Assembly (NCBI GenBank): GCA_018417955.1
Contig: JACTVC010000004.1
Coordinates: forward strand, 62,001 to 126,000
Direction: 5' to 3'
Length of the DNA stretch: 64,000 nt
DNA from: Laccaria trichodermophora
Taxonomy: Eukaryota; Basidiomycota; Agaricomycetes; Agaricales; Hydnangiaceae
The translations under genes and the position numbers were made by a program. The notes below the pieces were generated by a model, which made no database searches, was not told where the DNA came from, and worked only from the letters and a program-made list of their open reading frames with translations. Positions 43,501-55,372 of the stretch are shown piece by piece; positions within the stretch are counted from its first letter, which is position 1, and each line of letters opens with the position of its first letter.

Positions 43501-43876
43501 GATATTACAGGAATAATGACACTGATGCTAGTTGTTGCAGAATGGGCGCATAACGGACGGGCTAGGTCTGTTTAAGAAGAATGTAACATTGCACTTTGAA
43601 GGGCAAGTAGAGTGTGCGATTTGTTATTCGTGAGTGCTACTCCGTTTTTTTCGTCGACTATCTGGTTGATGACGTTGTTATAGGATCATCAGCGTCATGG
43701 ATGGCAGTTTGCCAAAGAAACCCTGTAAGACGTGTAAAAATCGATTTCACGCGGGGTGTTTATACAAAGTGAGGTCTTGTAATGATTGTGTTGTAAAGAT
43801 CTCTAACAGAGAGTTACAGTGGTTCAATTCAAGTCATTCATCAAGCTGTCCACTGTGTCGATCGGATATCATCTAG
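37519..43876 (+). CDS. LTN1: Listerin-type E3 ubiquitin ligase (LTN1/RKR1), multi-exon
   Basis: Ribosome-associated quality control ligase that ubiquitinates nascent chains stuck on 60S subunits. ATG 37519 is followed by a Lys-rich start ([10 protein letters not shown]). Next comes a conserved N-terminal helical repeat region ([25 protein letters not shown]) that fits the listerin N-terminal domain. Long stretches of HEAT-like helices fill several large exons (39630-40800, 40877-41587, 42400-42770, 43070-43500). The C-terminus carries a RING finger over three short exons: [34 protein letters not shown] and [11 protein letters not shown], with stop TAG 43874-43876. An extreme C-terminal RING of this form after a very long HEAT array is diagnostic for listerin. 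Exon borders in the middle are not all resolved. Confidence 0.88.
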
Positions 43877-44233
43877 AGGTGTATATTATGCTGCTCGCAT
43901 GCTTGTAAAAAAACAAGTGTGTTGTATTTTAGAAGCGCAGTTTAGTATTCACATGTTATAAATGTTACAAAAGGACATCCGTAGTGCCAAGCGTAGTTAC
44001 CCCAAAAAATGTGAGTTCACGTGATCAAAAATGTCGATGACGCTGCTCAACGGCATCGTCGACGACCGGCCTGTGTGTTCTACCGACGGGCTGGGGAGAG
44101 AACTGCGGCTGGGGCTGACTACATGACATTCGCGGAAGGGGTTGGGTCGCGTCAAAAACCCTGGGGAGTTGAAAGAGAGATGGTCCAAATCAGGGTACCC
44201 ACGCCGTTCCCCAAAGAATCCCGTTTGGGATTG

Positions 44234-44241
44234 AATAAATA
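44234..44241 (+). promoter_or_regulatory. TATA-like element upstream of the desaturase gene
   Basis: AATAAATA about 40 bp before ATG 44282, followed by a CT-rich leader (ttctacccttcggttttct). The placement is short for a fungal TATA box, so this is tentative. Confidence 0.3.
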
Positions 44242-44281
44242 CTCCATCAACGTCATTTCTACCCTTCGGTTTTCTCCCCCC

Positions 44282-45931
44282 ATGTCTTCTGTTCCCCCGC
44301 CCTCCATGCCGTCCTCCACCAGGCAACAGTCGAAGCTCGTCGACGAGTCCGTTCCTGCCGACCTCAACATTCCCGACAACTACGTCCAGCACACTCTCAA
44401 AACAACAAAACCCCTTCCACCCGTCACTTGGAGTAATTGGACCACAGAGCTCGACTATCTCAACGTCGCTATCCTCACCCTCACCCCCGTCGTTGGCCTT
44501 GTTGGTGCCTATTTCACAAAGCTCCGTTGGGAGACCTGTCTTTTCGCGATTTTCTACTACTACGTGACAGGCCTTGGCATCACCGCAGGCTATCATCGTC
44601 TGTGGGCCCATCGCGCATACAACGCATCATTGCCTCTGCAATACTTTTTGGCTATCGTCGGTGCAGGTGCCGTTGAGGGTTCTATCAAGTGGTGGTCACG
44701 AGGTCATCGAGCTCACCACCGTTACACCGACACCGACCTTGACCCTTACAATGCTCATCGCGGCTTTTTTTACTCCCATGTCGGCTGGATGATGATCAAG
44801 CCCAGAAGGAAGCCAGGCGTCGCAGACGTTAGCGACCTTGCGAAGAACCCCGTCATTCGCTGGCAACACAAGCATTATATTGCCCTCATTTTCCTCATGG
44901 GCTTCATCGTTCCAACCGTTGTTCCGTGGCTATTATGGGGAGATGCTCAAGGTGGATACATATATGCTGGTGTTCTGAGGTTGTGCTTTGTCCACCACGT
45001 ACGTGTTTCCCCATCTACTTTTCTTTTCTTTGTGCCTGGAGCTAAAAATGTTGTTCAGTCCACATTCTGCGTCAACTCGCTTGCGCATTGGCTTGGAGAG
45101 ACTCCTTTCGATGACAAGCACACACCTCGCGACCATCTCATAACCGCGTTGGCTACGATTGGGGAGGGCTACCATAATTTTCACCATCAGTTCCCCATGG
45201 ATTACCGAAATGCCATCAAGTGGTACCAGTATGACCCCACCAAGTGGTTCATCTGGGCATGTCAGAAGCTCGGCTTGGCTTCCCACCTCAAGGTCCGTTC
45301 TTTTTCTCCCTTGCGTTACCGTCCCTGACGAAAAAAACCGCATCGTTAGGTTTTCCCTGACAACGAAGTCCGAAAAGGTCAACTAACGATGGAGCTGAAG
45401 AAGCTTAGGGAGACGCAGGAGAAGCTTTCTTGGCCCAATGATAGCAATGACCTGCCTGTGATCAGTTGGGAAAGCTGTACGTCTTCTTCCATCCTTCCCA
45501 TTTTTCCTTTCCTAACCGTTCCAATCGGCTAGTCCAAGAGCAAGCTCTGAAACGACCTCTCATTCTTATTTCCGGCTTTATCCACGACGTCGGAACATTT
45601 GTTGATGAACATCCCGGTGGCCCACATTTGTTGATCAAATTCATTGGCAAGGATGCTACAACAGCCTTCTTTGGCGGTGTTTACGATCACTCAAATGCTG
45701 CTCACAACGTACGCGTCCTCTCTGCATTTCTGATGGCACACGCTCATACAGTATCTTTCATAGCTCCTCGCAATGAAGCGCGTTGGTGTCCTCCATGGAG
45801 GTGCACCCCACGGCCTGGAAGATAAGATGATACCACCCAGTCAACGACTGAAGATTGCGCGGTACACCGAGCTCACGTCTCCCTACAACAGCAGCACCGC
45901 GTACTCGGACGGGGAAGGGATGCTCGGTTGA
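44282..45931 (+). CDS. OLE1: Delta-9 fatty acid desaturase with C-terminal cytochrome b5 domain
   Basis: An endoplasmic-reticulum enzyme that inserts the first double bond into stearoyl- or palmitoyl-CoA, using electrons from its own cytochrome b5 domain. ATG 44282 (MSSVPPPSMPS). The three histidine boxes that bind the di-iron centre are visible: HRLWAH (about 44597), HRAHHR (about 44707) and HNFHH (about 45172). Hydrophobic helices lie between (LNVAILTLTPVVGLVGAYF, YIALIFLMGFIVPTVVPWLL). The C-terminal part has the b5 heme motif HPGG (DEHPGGPHLLIKFIGKDAT) and a second His in DHSNAAHN. Introns fall near 44999-45058, 45291-45350, 45477-45530 and 45709-45768, all with GT...AG borders. Stop TGA 45929-45931. 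It is full length for the fungal OLE1 family. Confidence 0.93.
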
Positions 45932-46286
45932 TAGATGATGATGATAATTCGCCCGCTGGTCGCTGAATTTTTGGGACTGAAGGAAGGAAAAGAATACCGC
46001 AGATAGAAGTGTTTATATAACGACGATTCGATGACGCCGACATTACATTTGGTCATACCTTTCTTTTACAAAGTAGCATATTACGAGTTTTCGCAACGCA
46101 GCTGTCGTGACTAGATCATAGCTTTTGTGTGCCAATGCATTATAATTATATCGCATCGTTTCCTAACTGATCTTGCAGCAGCGTCCTGAAAGAACACAAC
46201 CTCGAGGACGACATCAGAATAATCTTGGCATCGTGGCATTACCATCTCTCCGACTCTTTTTCATCTGGATCAACTAGGATCACACC

Positions 46287-48520
46287 ATGGTCACACTCAC
46301 AGCCTTCAACGTCCAAAGAATTCTGGGCGTCTACCCTGAGCGCCTGCCCGATGTTCTTCCGAAGGTCTTCGAGCAGCTGCAGGATGAAAATCTCGAGGAA
46401 ATGGCGTTGCATAACTACGTCGTAGGTTTTTACCAAACGTCTACGACCATTTTCTTCCATGCAAGTCAACGATTAAACAGGTAGCGATTAAAGACAGGTT
46501 CGCCAATGACTCGCGGCCAATGGGCCATATGGGTTTTGATTCGTTTGGGGAAGCTGCGTTTGAGAGCGGCATTGTGCCCGCCATGTTAAAGGTCACTCAA
46601 GATCCACGGACAGATCCTGGCCATGGCCTGGCATCGTACTCTGCATTGGATTCAATGATCCACCTAATGAGGACGGGTACTGCAGATGAGCGACGTGCCT
46701 TGCTCAAGGAGCTGCTCGCCAATGACGTTGTCGAAATATGTATCTCCGTATGTTCTCTCCCTACCATCCCGCCTCACTGGTCGTTCATCGGCCACTCTGC
46801 TATGATAGAAAATCGACCATCCTCTCGCGATCCATCGACAGTTGGCCACCAATACAATCCGTAATCTCGCCTCTGAGAGTTTCCTGGGCGAGTACCTCAC
46901 CAGCAAACAAACGTCTGACATCATGGTCAAAATGTGTGAATTCCTTCTGGAAGGCCCCGACTTTTATGTGAAGCAGATGAAGCATCGAGAGACGACCTGG
47001 CAGAGCTGCTTGTGTTTCGGAAATCATGACGTATGTTTTACGCATACCAAAGATTACTCTACTCATGAACATCCCAGACCTCACCCACCAAAGCGGCCCA
47101 ATATGCACCCCGTTACTACGCTATGGCACAAGAAAACGCTGCTTGGGCGATTCACGGTCTCCTCTGCCGCGCTCCCCCGCCAAGCATGCAATACCGCTAC
47201 GAAATTCTCACCCATAATCCCGAGCTGCTTCCCCTACTCTTCCAGTGTGCTTTAGTGGCACGACACCCATGGTATCCAGAATCCCAAGTTGATGGTATCA
47301 TTTGTGAAGTGATCACCCTCCTTTTCTACGTCTCGCCACATTCAGTTCCAGGTGTAACCGACGCCGTCGATGGTGTAGTGAAGGAGATGGCAGATGAGGA
47401 TCGAAAGGTTATGGTTGATATCTTCAAGCTTCTCACTGCTCGTCCTCAGTGGCCAGAAATGCTCATTGCCATCTGGAACAACATTGATGATGAGAGATGG
47501 CAGGATCTCAAAACGTGGGTTTTTATAAATTGCTTTTTGTGTGCGCGCTCATTGCTCTGCTCTGTAGAATGTCCCGAGACAGAGTAAGGCTTCATCACGC
47601 TCAGATGCCTCTGGGTAACGAAGAATTCCTGGCAATCTTTGAATATCGGGGTAAATACGGGACAGAAACTCAATCCTTTTCACTAATCCTGTCTCACAGG
47701 AGGATGTCGTATATGTGTAGAACGCCTCATAGCCACTCTTACCCACATCGCGGACGAGTGTCAAGTATCAGACGCGGACCTCGTATCCCTCCTTCGCATC
47801 GGCAACGCAGCCTCTCAGCCCGTCAAAACAATGCAACAAATCTTTTCCGACACTGACTCTTACGTCTGGGTCGAACGCTCCTTCCAGATCTTCCGATCCC
47901 CAATGTACACCGTCTACACGGAGGACAAAGTCGACCCACCTCTCCAAATAGTCGAAGAACCCATGATGGGGCCAACAGCTTTCGTACGCCTGCTTACTCT
48001 GCTCGCCACCCGCGACCTTCTTGATAAGATTCCCAAATGGAAGAAACTCCCAGCAGGAATGTCAGGCACGACCACATTAGCGCAGGTGAAGCAGATGACA
48101 GGGCCCGAACGGATCCGGACCCTCCTCCCCCTCGCTCTCCGTCGTGTAACGGGACACAGAGAATTAGGACACAAGCGGATAAAACGTGACAACGAAATGG
48201 ACTTTGCAGGGTTCGCCTATTCATGCGCAGCAGAGCTGGCAGCGGCTTTGGTTGCCTTTGATGAAGCGACAGGCGGCAAGTACCGAGACCTGTTACATGG
48301 CGCAAGGAAGGAGCTGGTGCTTTGTCTTGGGAACGCGGCGGAGATGGCTATTGGGATCAAGCACTTCAAGAGGGCGCTTAGCTTTGCGACTGGAGCCGTG
48401 GAGGCGGCGAAGAACCTCCCTCCTCGTGATCAGGTTGAAGAGACTGTTATTGCTAAGAATCTCAGGAGGGTGGATCGAGCACGGGCTGGTCTGGGGCAAC
48501 TCGTGCCAACATCGCGATGA
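46287..48520 (+). CDS. ARM/TPR-like helical protein, multi-exon, function unknown
   Basis: ATG 46287 (MVTLTAFNVQRILGVYP), stop TGA 48518-48520. The product is almost entirely helical: ARM-like repeats in the first two thirds (LATNTIRNLASESFLGEYL, AQENAAWAIHGLLCR, VDGIICEVITLLFY) and a TPR-like end (LCLGNAAEMAIGIKHFKRAL). The last exon, from about 47700, is the longest. Introns lie near 46426-46480, 46749-46832, 47030-47085 and 47517-47570. There is no enzyme motif or membrane segment. The overall build resembles the MYND gene at 34948-37344, but without a zinc finger; distant relationship is possible but not shown. Confidence 0.6.
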
Positions 48521-48894
48521 GATTTCACACAAGACAACCTTTCATTATTGATCGACAATTCCGACTTCGGTCTTTTTCTTGAACGCGTGGTCTTGCTCTA
48601 CGGCCTCCAAAATATCTTACGATCCCGTACTATGCGCTATTATACTAATATTATTTTGCTAGAGCTTTGCTCAAGAACCTGCTCAGTGCTCACCAACTGT
48701 ATTGGCCAGATTAAGCACGACACTGTAAAGTAACGAAAACTTTGCATAATAAAGCTTATCACATTATTGACAGTGATCCCAACATCAAAACGCGTTCTCT
48801 CATCGTACACACATCGCATAACGTCGTAAATAGGGGGGGTAACTAACTCATTAACAATCAGTCCTTTTCCGTAGCGGCATCCTCAGAAATGCGC

Positions 48895-51268
48895 TCAAGT
48901 CTCCCTAGTCTTAGGCTTTATCAGACCAAACAACTTGCCCCGTTTTTCCTTTGCGAGGATCTGCTCATGAACCTCTCGCTCCATCTCCTCTTCCGTGACT
49001 TGCCCGCCAAGGGAGTACCAAACCACGCTGAGCATGCCTAGAGCTGCTGTCAAGACACATCTTTGCAACAAACCCACTGTCAGCGATCGCGTCCAAAGTG
49101 AGAAAAAAAAAAGAAGAAACGTACCCAAACATAGCACCAATACCCCTCGGTCGCCATCCCAAGATTTGTGGGTAAGGACCCAAAGGAAGACCATGGAGGT
49201 CGGTGGCCGAGGCAATGCCAGCAGCGTTTCCTGACGTGGGGACATTCAGAGCTTTACAGTTATCAAGCAACTTTTGCGGGACGCCGTTATGCTGCTGAGC
49301 CTGTAGAGGCGCTTCGACAAACTGGACGGACAGTCCGACTTCGAGATGCCATTCAATGTGACCTTTTGGTATTCCGTTAGTTTGACATCCACCTGGTACG
49401 AAGGAAGACGTACAATGCAAGAACCAGACTCCAGGGTTATCAGCCACCACTCGCATCGTCGCTGACCCCATGGATGGGATTCCCACCACGTCTCTGCGGA
49501 CGGGGTTCGCCTGCCCTTCTACAATGGGCGGATTCAGCGCAGGGTCAGAAGAAGTATAGTCCGTCGCGCGGCCAACGAGCATGGGTTTGTGTCCGTGCAA
49601 ATGGCTTCAAAGGGCCGTCAGGAATTGTATTGCACTTCAAACTTAACATCACTTACAAAGGATGTTTTCCAGCGTCCCCATTCTTAATCACGATATCAAC
49701 GACATCGCCATATTCAACGACGAAGCTCGTAGGTCCGTAAGCCCCTGGAGCCGTTGCGTTCTCGCTCAGTGTGAGCTCGGACAGGACGGCAGGGACGAGA
49801 GGATTGTTATGCGTGATTCCGTTGAACATTCCCCTGTTGGTACCGTCGTCCATGGTGTCGAAGGAGACTTCAAGCTCGATCGTCTTGGTCGCGGCGGGCT
49901 GAGCCACGACGATGACGGGGACGAGGGCTGTATCGTTCACGTCATGATACTTATCCACGAACCCGTTATCGCTCAAAGGCGCAGATGTGTTGTAAGTGAT
50001 GGAGGATGTAACGTCTGTACGAAGGTCAGAAAAAATCTGAGAATCTGGGGAAAAGGCGTACTGGGATTCAAAGCCGGTGGGACGACGTCGAACATCTTTG
50101 TGTCCATGTTGGCGTGGATAGCCCAGTTGGACGAAGTATCGTTCCGCGCTGTGACGAGGATTGAATACCGCTGTGCAACAGTGAGGGCGATCAAGTCTAT
50201 CGGATACTCTTCCACGTCAGTCTATACCCAAACGTTAGCTCGTGCAGCAGGAAGCAAGAAAGGAGACATACGCCATCGACTTCGATGATACGCATATCAT
50301 GTCCGTCGATCCAGAAGTAGAACATGGCAAACGCGGCCGTGTTGACGATGCGCAAGCGATATGTCTTTCCTGGTTGGAAGGGCAGGGTGGCGTTCTCGTT
50401 GAACCCGACCGCATTTGTGACAGAAGCTGGATTTGAGCCAGAAATAGGCCCGAGGTAGGTGGAGTTTTGGGCAAAGTACATTAATCCAGATTCTGAGAGT
50501 ATAATTTTTTTCAGTGAAGAGGTTGATGCAAAAGACTAGAGACTGAAGTACTAGGGACGGGCTCGGCACCTCCAGGATTCGCAATGTTGATAAACTTCTT
50601 CAGCAAGACAGCGTGTTCTTCGTGATACCAGTCCCCAAGAACAATGGTGAATTCTTCGTCGTATGTTGCGACTTCTTTTGGAGGGTGAAGAACCAGAGGT
50701 GCTCGCAGACCGTCGACGTATTGACCCTTTAGGCAAGCGTCGGGTTAACTGCGGCGGAAAAGTAAAGAGGAGGATGCATACAGATGAGTGGCCGTGCACC
50801 CAGTAGGTGCCCCATTGGCCGGAGGAGTTGATGGGGACGATGTAATCGAAGGTACCACCAGGGGGTATACCACTAAGGCGGAGTTAGGAGGTGAGTGGGC
50901 GCGATAGGGGAAAAGAAACACCATTCGCTAATGCCTTGGGCACCGTCCATCCAAGATGTAGTGTTGAAAAACATGCCATGATGATGCAAGGTGGCAGAGT
51001 CCGAGAGAGAATTTGTAACATGGACCAAGAGTGAGTCAGTCGTCTGCACGTTGACTGGCGGTGGCCTGAACACTTGTTAGCAGCGAAATACATTATGGGC
51101 AATAAAATTTGCTCACGGCCAAGAGCCATTAACGCCGACGACGCGTCGTGGAAAGAGGCCGTCTGGGTTCGCGTTCTGGACATAGGTGAGGTTCCACCAT
51201 ATCTCCTGAACGCCAGCGAGTGCGGGGCTGGCCAACGCAACGAGGAGGACGAGTGAAGTCGGCAGCAT
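48895..51268 (-). CDS. FET3: FET3-type multicopper ferroxidase, membrane-anchored
   Basis: Oxidises Fe(II) to Fe(III) at the plasma membrane and hands it to the permease encoded next door. ATG 51268 begins a signal peptide (MLPTSLVLLVALASPALA). Copper-ligand motifs appear in order: HHHG (LHHHGMFF), WVHGHS, HLHGHK across an exon border near 49660, and a final block around 49380-49320 with HIEWHLEVG. A single C-terminal membrane helix (TAALGMLSVVWYSLGG) is followed by a short cytoplasmic tail ending KPKTRET, stop 48895-48897. This anchor and the head-to-head partner separate it from secreted laccases. Several N-glycosylation sequons are present. About eight short introns. Confidence 0.92.
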
Positions 51269-51592
51269 GGGGAAAGCGGCGAAAAGGGCTCAAGAACATT
51301 TGTAGGGCAAGAGTGATAACTTATAAGGGTATGAGAAAAGGTGCGTTCCTAATCTGATAAAATTTCAGGAGATAACCCTGCCGATGTGCCAAGGGAGGGG
51401 CCGAAGATCCGGTTTCTATGCGTGATGAATCTTATCAGATGGGAAAATCTTATCGGATAAAAAAAGTCATCTGATAAGGGTTTTTTTGATGCACCTGAAT
51501 TACGGAATGAATGCATACAGCCATGGGCAGCTTTATATCCTGCCCAAATATTCTCCCCCTCTCCCTCCGAAACCTCCTCCCCTTCGCTCCCC
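51269..51592. promoter_or_regulatory. Divergent FET3-FTR1 promoter with iron-responsive GATA sites
   Basis: 324 bp between the two start codons. It contains ATCTGATAA exactly at 51352-51360 (+), 51432-51440 (- strand) and 51469-51477 (+), plus TTATCGGATAA at 51450-51460 and simple GATAA at 51315 and 51371. ATCWGATAA is the extended site of the SreA/Urbs1/Fep1 class of fungal GATA repressors, which silence iron uptake when iron is plentiful. Co-repression of both genes from this spacer is the natural reading. Confidence 0.8.
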
Positions 51593-53244
51593 ATGGCAAA
51601 AAACCTCTTCTCCATCCCCATTTTTTTCATCGTCTTCCGCGAGACTCTCGAGGCCGCCATCATCATCTCCGTCCTCCTTGGTCTCGCTGAACAAATTGTA
51701 CACGAAGATGGCTCAAACTTCAGCAGGGAAACAAGCACCCTCGTCAGCGAGGCGGAGAGCAAAGGGGAGTCCGATCAGAACGAGAACCTCGATGACGCCG
51801 TCCACCGTCGCCGCCTTATCCGCAAGATGCGCATACAGGTAACCTTGTCCCTTATCTACACTTCTTTCACCCTTATTTAGACGCGTGTTTAGATTTTTGC
51901 TGGGGCAGCCCTGGGCTTGTTCATAGCCCTCTCCATTGGCGCCGCGTATGTCTTTAACCCTATTGTCAAAGTATCAATCTCACTTTTCCTCAATTCAGGT
52001 TCATCGCCGTCTGGTTTACCAAAGCCTCTAACCTGTGGGATAAGGCCGAAATACTGTGGGAAGGTACGTTTACGCGCGCATATATGGAGGTCAATTTTCT
52101 AAAAGTTATCACCCAAGGTGTTTTCGAGCTCATTGCTTCTCTCATGATTTTCGTCATGGGTGTCAGCATGCTGAAAATGGACCGAGGTATGCGATGTCTT
52201 CTCCGTTCACGTCTGCCGTACTAACTCCGTGACATAGCCAAGGCGAAATGGCGCATCAAGCTTACCCGTGCATTTGACGGTAAAAGTATGGTCTCCTTTC
52301 CTTGATTATCTGTGTCTTAAAACCAATCCCCGCTGCAGAAGTAGATGGCAAATCTAAAGCTGGAAAATGGGTCCTTTTCATCCTCCCACTAGTCACAGTT
52401 CTTCGAGAAGGTCACTCACCCTCTTTCATCTTCCCTACCTTTTCTCACACTTCAACGCACAGGCATGGAAGCAGTCGTTTTTGTAGGAGGCGTCTCCCTC
52501 GGCCAACCCGCAACAGCCATCCCCATAGCCGCTATCGTCGGAATTATCTGCGGTCTCATCATCGGTTTCGCAATCTATTCATTCGCCTCTCGGTCAAGTA
52601 CGTTTTCCTTAGGTCCTACCGTCTTTCCGCGTTTACTCTACATACAGCACTAACCGTCTTCCTCGTCGTAATGACCAACCTTCTCCTCCTCATCGGCGCT
52701 GGCCTCTTCTCCAAAGCGGTCGCTCAATTCGAAATGAACTCCTACGCCAAGCTCCTCGGTGCAAAAGGGGACGACGCGTTAGGCACCGGGCCAGGGTCGT
52801 ACAGAGTCCAAGGCAACGTCTGGCACCTTGATTGCTGTTCCCCCAATAACAAATTGGGCGGGCAGGGGTGGTCGATCTTCGGCGCGATCTTTGGGTGGTC
52901 GAATAACGGGTCGGGTAAGCCATCCTTTGTACTTCTATGCGCAGAAATTAATGGAAAGTTCAATAGTGGGAACGATTCTCGCATACGTATTTTACTGGAT
53001 AGCTGTCATCGCCACTCTGGTATACTTGAAATTCAAAGAAGTTCGTCTCGGTCCTCCCTCCCTTTTTAATAACTATCTCACGCTCTCACCTTACCAGGGT
53101 CGAACGAAACTCTTCGGGAAAGAATCAGCAGTAGCTATCCGCCGTCAAAACCTGCGAAGGGAAAAATCAGCGTCACAAGAGGTTGAGACGTCGTTGAACG
53201 AGAAGGCGCCTGTGGATACGGTCGAGGTTCTGCCCAGGGCTTGA
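51593..53244 (+). CDS. FTR1: FTR1-type high-affinity iron permease
   Basis: Plasma-membrane Fe(III) channel that works in a complex with the multicopper ferroxidase. ATG 51593 ([21 protein letters not shown]). The two iron-exchange motifs of the family are present in variant form: RETLE in the first helix (REGLE in yeast; RETLE is also used in basidiomycetes) and REGME after an intron at about 52410-52462. Seven or so hydrophobic segments are visible ([72 protein letters not shown] and a last one at [20 protein letters not shown]). A cytoplasmic tail rich in charged residues ends at TGA 53242-53244. Introns are short and fall between helices. Confidence 0.92.
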
Positions 53245-55372
53245 TTCGTTTTTGGATTTCCCCCCCCTACTCATACACATTATACACCCCGACATTACGA
53301 CGATATGTTATGTACTTATTTCCTTGCGATATGACTTGGTTGGATAAATGGAAATTGCTTTGAACTATGTACTCTCTAACTGTTTCGCGTGACTTCAGGG
53401 AATGGAAATTGTCTCTCTGTAGCAACGACAACTATGTAGGTGCGGATGACTTCAACAATTGAAATCGAGTTTCCCCTTCATACGTCGTTAAGCGTAACGT
53501 TCAGATTTTTCTATCTTCAAGGAAAATCTGAAGACAAAAAAATCAAGGCGCCTTGTCTGGTCTCGCCTTCTTCAGGGCGAGAAACTCAACGTCATCAACT
53601 CGGCATTCGCGTCACTCTTGAAATGCATCACAGCGACGCCAAGTCGTCGTCCTCGGCGTTATCTGATAAGATGTGTGGTCAGGAAAATCAAATCCCTTGA
53701 AAGTTGTTTTGTTTCGACTAGGCGCATGCCAGGAAGAGGTGCAAGAATACATGATCGTGCCCAAGCAAAAGAGGATCTTGGATCTGGTACCCTCGCTTGG
53801 CTGCGAGTACATACTTGAGGCCTTGGAAATTTGTACTAGGGTCTAGAATTCATTCTGGAATTTATTCCGGAAATCTCCTGCTCATCAGGCGGCCCCATGA
53901 CAGTAAAATGTTGCGGACAAAGAAAAAGTAAGGGTCTTTCGAAATCCGTTGAATGAATAAATTCTTGCAATACACAGTAAAATGTTGGGGATGGATAGAA
54001 GTAAATACGCCTTAGAGGCGCAAACTTTGCAGCTCTCTTGACTTGTGAAAAATCGCAGCGCGTATTCTTTTGTTCAGGGCGTCTTCCTACCGTGATGTCA
54101 TTGCATCACCTCGGGTAGCGCCATAACCAGCTAGCCTCAACACCGTAACAACACATGCATATGCATGAGGTCCAAACCATATACGTTCTCTCATATGCCT
54201 TCCAATCGTGGCAAGTCGTCTATTCGAAAACGGAGTAAGAGGGATGGTGGCGTTATCTGATAAGAAAACGAAGCACGATCGCATCTCGATTGATGGGCAT
54301 TTGTATAACTTAGCTACCTGCGAAACGGAGTGCGCTTAGTCCTGTGACGACGGCATGCGAAAAAGCGACATCATCTCCGGGAGACAGAAATAACTTGGCT
54401 GAATCCGAGCACCTCGATCCAGGTACAGAGAAGAAAGAGAATCGAATCTGGGGTGTTATCTGATAACGAAAAAATCGTAACAAACCGGACACCCATCGGG
54501 GAGGGTACGCAAGAGGTGGTGAAAAAATATATCAAGTGCAATTTTGGCTTGCGGCGACTCTGAGCATTCGGCCGAACTCGGTACGCGATGCAAACGGGGA
54601 AACATCCTGCGACGCGGTTCAACCAGTGCCGAGGCTTCATTATTTATCAGATAAGATGCGAAGGATCGAGACGTCGACGTAAACCTTGGTCTGGTTGAGC
54701 AGACACCGGTGCATTACATTTGCATTACATGTGAATCGTCGCGGGACTTGAATAACGCTATCTGAAAAAAGAAATTCAGGTGATAACATGTCAGTAAGAA
54801 ATGAGAATGCCGCGAGGGACTAGAGTCTTCGCGCATGACTTGGAGATCCGATTCGTCCCAGCTCGCTGTGGGGGACCACGGTCATTTCGCTTTGAGTGCC
54901 GTCAAGGTGTCATGGTCAGGGAGTTCATACTCACGCGTTACCGATTTGATTGCTGTCGCGTTCCAAGGGCGGTAAGGCGGTGGAATTCTTTCTGATCGTG
55001 ATCAGCCCCGAGTGCAGAGCCCATAAACAATACACGATAAGAAGGAGCAAGTGTTTGGAATTTGAATAGCAAAGGAGGTGAAGATTGACTCTAAGAGAAT
55101 GATCAAGTGAATTGACGGCAAGTTCACAAAAATAAATTGTGAAGAACGCAGGGTAGTTTTGGAACGGGTGGAAGCGCGTCCGCCTTGAAACCGCCTCGGC
55201 TTTTGTGCCAGTCCTTCGAAGCTTGTGTCTTTCTCAACGACAAGCGTGGTCATTCCGTGAAAACAAAATGGCAAGCTCGAAGCTTCTCGAAAGCAGATTA
55301 TTCTTTGTACAGTTGACTATATCCTTCTTAATTCATATCAAGGGCCTCTTCACAATTTCCCAATCCACATAA
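53245..55372. other. Gene-free stretch with an array of iron-type GATA sites
   Basis: About 2.1 kb between FTR1 and the GH15 gene (both 3' ends face it) in which I find no protein or RNA gene. It carries exact ATCTGATAA at 53661-53669, 54255-54263 and 54458-54466, ATCAGATAA at 54646-54654, and a degenerate copy ATCTGAAAA at 54760-54768 followed by a plain GATAA at 54782. The flanking DNA between the sites is not repetitive. Confidence 0.7.

Noticed and set aside
53440..54995. Small open frames in the GATA-rich region
   Set aside because: They are 60-86 codons, lack recognisable motifs or conserved starts, and have no consistent intron-exon structure.
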